NCBI GenBank assembly: GCA_964437595.1
Contig: CAYTHO010000003.1
Span: forward strand, 99,770 to 163,769
DNA from: DSYU01 sp964437595
GTDB lineage: Bacteria; Chloroflexota; Anaerolineae; Anaerolineales; Anaerolineaceae
Reading direction: 5' to 3'
DNA length: 64,000 nt
The first letter of the stretch is position 1, and the number at the start of each line of letters is the position of its first letter. Both the position numbers and the translations under genes were made by a program. Below, piece after piece: positions 61,654-64,000 of this stretch. The notes under the pieces were generated by a model. The model made no database searches and was not told where the DNA came from. It saw nothing but the letters and a program-made list of their open reading frames with translations.

Positions 61654-63123
61654 CTACTTCAATGGAAGCTCAATCCAGAAGGTTGAGCCTGATCCCAATT
61701 CGCTTTTTACCCCCATGGAGCCATTGTGCGCGTTGACGATGGACCTTGCAATTGCCAGCCCCAGGCCGCTCCCGCCGCCTCGCCCGTGCGTGCGCGAATC
61801 GCTGCGGTAAAACCGGTCAAAGATATGGGGAAGGTCCTCGCGCGCGATGCCCCTACCGGTATCCCGCACTTCTATTCGAATCGTCCCCTTTGGAAATACA
61901 CTGTCTGGCAGGCCGTGCCTGAAGATGAGCTGGATTGTGCCACCCGGTGGTGTATTCTTCATCGCATTCTCGAGCAGGTTATCGAATAAGCGGCGCAGCT
62001 GGTAGGGGTTGCCGGTCAATACCGGAAGGTTTGACCCGATATCAATCGTCAAATCCGTACCTGCCTGCCGCGAGCGAGTAGCCCAAAAAGCCTCCACCTC
62101 CATAGCCAGGTCGGCGATGTTCACCGGCTGGAAGTCTGGTTCCGAGCCCTCAATCTGCGAAAGGTCGAGCATTTCATTGACGGTGTACACCAGGCGATCG
62201 ATCTCGTGTTCGATTTGTTCGAGGAAGCGGTGGGCCACTTTCGGGTCTTCGCACGCGCCGTTCCGCAGGGCCTCTACCTGCAGCTTGACTGAAGTGAGCG
62301 GCGTTCTGAGTTCGTGGCTTGCATTCGCAACAAAAGCCCGAAGCGACTCCTGGCTGACCTGCAGGCGGCCTGCCATTTCGTTGAGCGTAAGACCCAGGTT
62401 TGCCACTTCGGATGGACCTTCAATTTCGGCCCTAGCCGCCAGGTTTCCCTGGCTGAGCTTTTTCGCTGTCTGGCTCAGGCGCCCCAGCGGGCGGGAAATA
62501 TAGGCGCTTGCCAGCCATCCTTCCGCAACCGTAACCATAACGATCAAAAATGCAACCACCCCCATCCAACGCATGGTCTTGTAGGTAGGCGCCATGATTT
62601 CGTCAAACGGGGCAGCCAGGATCAAGATGCCAAAGACCTCGGCTCCCCGATTGAAGGTAGAGGCCACATAGAGCGTTCGCACGCCTTTCGGGCAGTCTCG
62701 GATGGCATGCCCGAAGGTTTTCGCCAGCGCGGTAGTGACCTCAGGTGAGCTTAAGGAAACACCCGCCAGGGTGCAGAGAGAAGAATCGGGGAGCAGTGCC
62801 TCGCCATAACGCGAGAGAATGGTGTAATTCAGCTCGGGCCGGCCCGAGAGGTAGCGATTCAGGGTCGTCTCAATATCCTCCCTGCTGCCGATCCCCTGGG
62901 TATATTCTTGCACAGGGCGGTCAAGCGCATTTTTGGTAATGAAGGCCAGGTCTTCAAGTTCGCGCAAATTCGATTGTTCGCCGCTCTTGTAAATGAAATA
63001 CAGCGAGAAATAGGTAATGATTCCCGCCCCCAACAGCCCAACCAGCAGGCGCAGGGTAATGATAAACGTACTGATTTGCATGCGGGGAAAACGGCGCGCT
63101 ACCTTACGAAGGAAAGGGGTCAT
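61654..63123 (-). CDS. Membrane sensor histidine kinase (HAMP)
   Basis: A 489-residue kinase with helices at about 22-45 and 182-204, an extracytoplasmic sensor of about 135 residues containing two Cys (117 and 144) that could form a disulfide, a HAMP domain, HisKA with His270 in SHELRTPL, and a HATPase domain with NLLENAMKN, DTGRGI and GSGLGLAI. All catalytic motifs are present. The ATG overlaps the response regulator stop by 4 bases. Probably controls the NatAB-like exporter that follows. Confidence 0.95.
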   Translation of the reverse strand: MTPFLRKVARRFPRMQISTFIITLRLLVGLLGAGIITYFSLYFIYKSGEQSNLRELEDLAFITKNALDRPVQEYTQGIGSREDIETTLNRYLSGRPELNYTILSRYGEALLPDSSLCTLAGVSLSSPEVTTALAKTFGHAIRDCPKGVRTLYVASTFNRGAEVFGILILAAPFDEIMAPTYKTMRWMGVVAFLIVMVTVAEGWLASAYISRPLGRLSQTAKKLSQGNLAARAEIEGPSEVANLGLTLNEMAGRLQVSQESLRAFVANASHELRTPLTSVKLQVEALRNGACEDPKVAHRFLEQIEHEIDRLVYTVNEMLDLSQIEGSEPDFQPVNIADLAMEVEAFWATRSRQAGTDLTIDIGSNLPVLTGNPYQLRRLFDNLLENAMKNTPPGGTIQLIFRHGLPDSVFPKGTIRIEVRDTGRGIAREDLPHIFDRFYRSDSRTHGRGGGSGLGLAIARSIVNAHNGSMGVKSELGSGSTFWIELPLK

Positions 63124-63818
63124 TCCAAATCGTCCGCGCCAATGAAACGATATCCATATCCCCGCACGGTTTGCACGAAGCGCGGAGTCGTTGGATCATC
63201 TTCAATTTTTAAGCGGAGCCAGCGAATATGCACTTCCAGCGTACGAGGATCGCCGCCCCAATCGCTTCCCCAAACTTTTGATATCAGTTCGTCGCGATTC
63301 ACCGCGCGGCCCGCCTGGGAGATCAGCGCTATCAAGAGCTCAAATTCTCGCGTGGAGAGTTGTATCTCTTTTTGAGATTTAAAAACCCGCCGGCTCGTAG
63401 GGTCTACCCGCAGGGTATCGACCTGAATGACGCCTGGTTTTCCGGCTCGCTGGTCAAGGTCGATGCGCCGGAGGACGGAGCGAATGCGCGCAAGCAGCTC
63501 ACGAAACGAGAAAGGCTTTGGCAAGTAATCGTCTGCGCCCACTTCCAGGCCAACCACACGGTCCATTTCGTTCCCCAGGGCAGTGAGCATGATAATGGGC
63601 ACGGGGCTGCGTGATCGCAGCAGCCGGCAGACTTCCAGACCATCCATCCCGGGCAAGCGGATATCCAGAATGACCAGGTCAGGGTGTATGGCATAAAATA
63701 AGCTCAATGCCTGGGGGCCATCTGAAGCTGTGGTCACCTCAAAGCCCTCACGGCGTAGGCTGTATGTCAATGACTCGATGATTGCCGGCTCATCATCGAC
63801 AAGCAAGATACTGGCCAT
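63120..63818 (-). CDS. OmpR-family response regulator
   Basis: A 232-residue regulator: receiver with VDDEP, phospho-acceptor Asp52 (VILDIRLPG) and Lys in PKPF; a winged-helix domain ends in QTVRGYGYRFIG. AAGGAG lies 9 bases before the ATG. It heads a five-gene operon: regulator, kinase, exporter ATPase and two permeases. The likely promoter lies in the 160-base gap to its right, which it shares with a divergent gene leaving the window. Confidence 0.96.
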   Translation of the reverse strand: MASILLVDDEPAIIESLTYSLRREGFEVTTASDGPQALSLFYAIHPDLVILDIRLPGMDGLEVCRLLRSRSPVPIIMLTALGNEMDRVVGLEVGADDYLPKPFSFRELLARIRSVLRRIDLDQRAGKPGVIQVDTLRVDPTSRRVFKSQKEIQLSTREFELLIALISQAGRAVNRDELISKVWGSDWGGDPRTLEVHIRWLRLKIEDDPTTPRFVQTVRGYGYRFIGADDLE

Positions 63819-63964
63819 CTAAAACGCTCCTTGCGCCGATAAAGCTGCCATTATTCTTTTATTTTGACTGTCTTATGTGCTCTACTTGATTATAATTCAG
63901 TTTTATGAATCCAAATTAACAGATAATTCACAATCGGCTATTTAACTAGGGCAATCGCACTAAA

Positions 63965-64000
63965 AAGGAGGTGATAAGATGAAGCCATGACCAAAGGAGG
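63965..64000 (+). other. Very strong ribosome binding site and gene start at the window edge
   Basis: AAGGAGGTGAT matches the full anti-Shine-Dalgarno complement and is followed by ATG AAG CCA TGA (63979-63990), a three-codon frame, then a second AAAGGAGG at the very end. An overlapping ATG at 63987 opens another frame that runs out of the window. Either the real gene starts at 63987, or a tiny leader frame precedes a gene just beyond the edge. A TATAAT box lies upstream at 63891. Confidence 0.4.

Noticed and set aside
1..64000. CRISPR arrays, insertion sequences, integrases, prophage
   Set aside because: No regularly spaced repeats, transposase or integrase motifs, or tail or capsid genes were seen on either strand.

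Overview
This window looks like a chromosomal segment of a free-living, probably anaerobic, plant-polysaccharide-using bacterium of the phylum Chloroflexota, most likely class Anaerolineae. That placement is inferred from gene content and style, not from a marker gene. The clues are a tungsten aldehyde:ferredoxin oxidoreductase, a molybdenum hydroxylase, a Tat-type lipoprotein binding protein with a Thr/Pro-rich linker, a histidine kinase with the N-terminal 7TM module, many GAF/PAS kinases, and a moderately GC-rich sequence with AT-rich consensus promoters. I see no rRNA, CRISPR array, transposase or phage gene. The one RNA gene is a tRNA-Met that resembles an initiator.

Layout. 0-5 kb: an alpha/beta hydrolase diverges from a three-subunit molybdenum hydroxylase operon followed by a MoaD-like protein. 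5-8.5 kb: a cellobiose 2-epimerase-like protein and homoserine dehydrogenase, divergent from a MerR regulator with a degenerate B12 domain; a strong dyad sits in the shared intergenic region. 8.5-13.4 kb: an L-rhamnose operon (UroD-like protein, RhaA, aldehyde ferredoxin oxidoreductase, class II aldolase). 13.6-20 kb: a lactonase, tRNA, kinase/receiver pair, GNAT protein and MFS transporter. 20-32.5 kb: GH31 alpha-xylosidase, a thioredoxin/DsbD-like fusion, a HisKA_3 kinase, an unknown membrane protein, an OmpR-type two-component pair, YhcH and DUF362 proteins. 32.6-39.7 kb: YgiQ radical SAM protein, an rRNA methyltransferase-like protein, an orphan regulator, a GPH sugar symporter, a YwaF-like protein and a phosphatase.

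39.7-58 kb is a long minus-strand block that reads as a pectin/uronide utilisation locus: a GH4 glycosidase, a giant one-protein sensor-regulator, a pseudo-receiver, an Opp/Dpp-type ABC importer, a B12-type radical SAM protein with a small membrane protein, an 855-residue protein of unknown family, and an oligogalacturonate lyase. A terminator after the regulator splits it into at least two transcription units. 58-63.8 kb holds an OmpR-type two-component pair followed by a NatAB-like ABC exporter. A gene start with a very strong ribosome binding site lies at the right edge.

Together the genes describe import and intracellular breakdown of plant cell-wall oligosaccharides (homogalacturonan, rhamnogalacturonan, xyloglucan, cello-oligosaccharides), with rhamnose cleaved to lactaldehyde that the aldehyde oxidoreductase could oxidise. 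The least familiar parts are the LacI-like-sensor/kinase/double-receiver/AraC protein, the 855-residue protein beside the oligogalacturonate lyase, and the radical SAM/membrane protein pair inside the importer operon.
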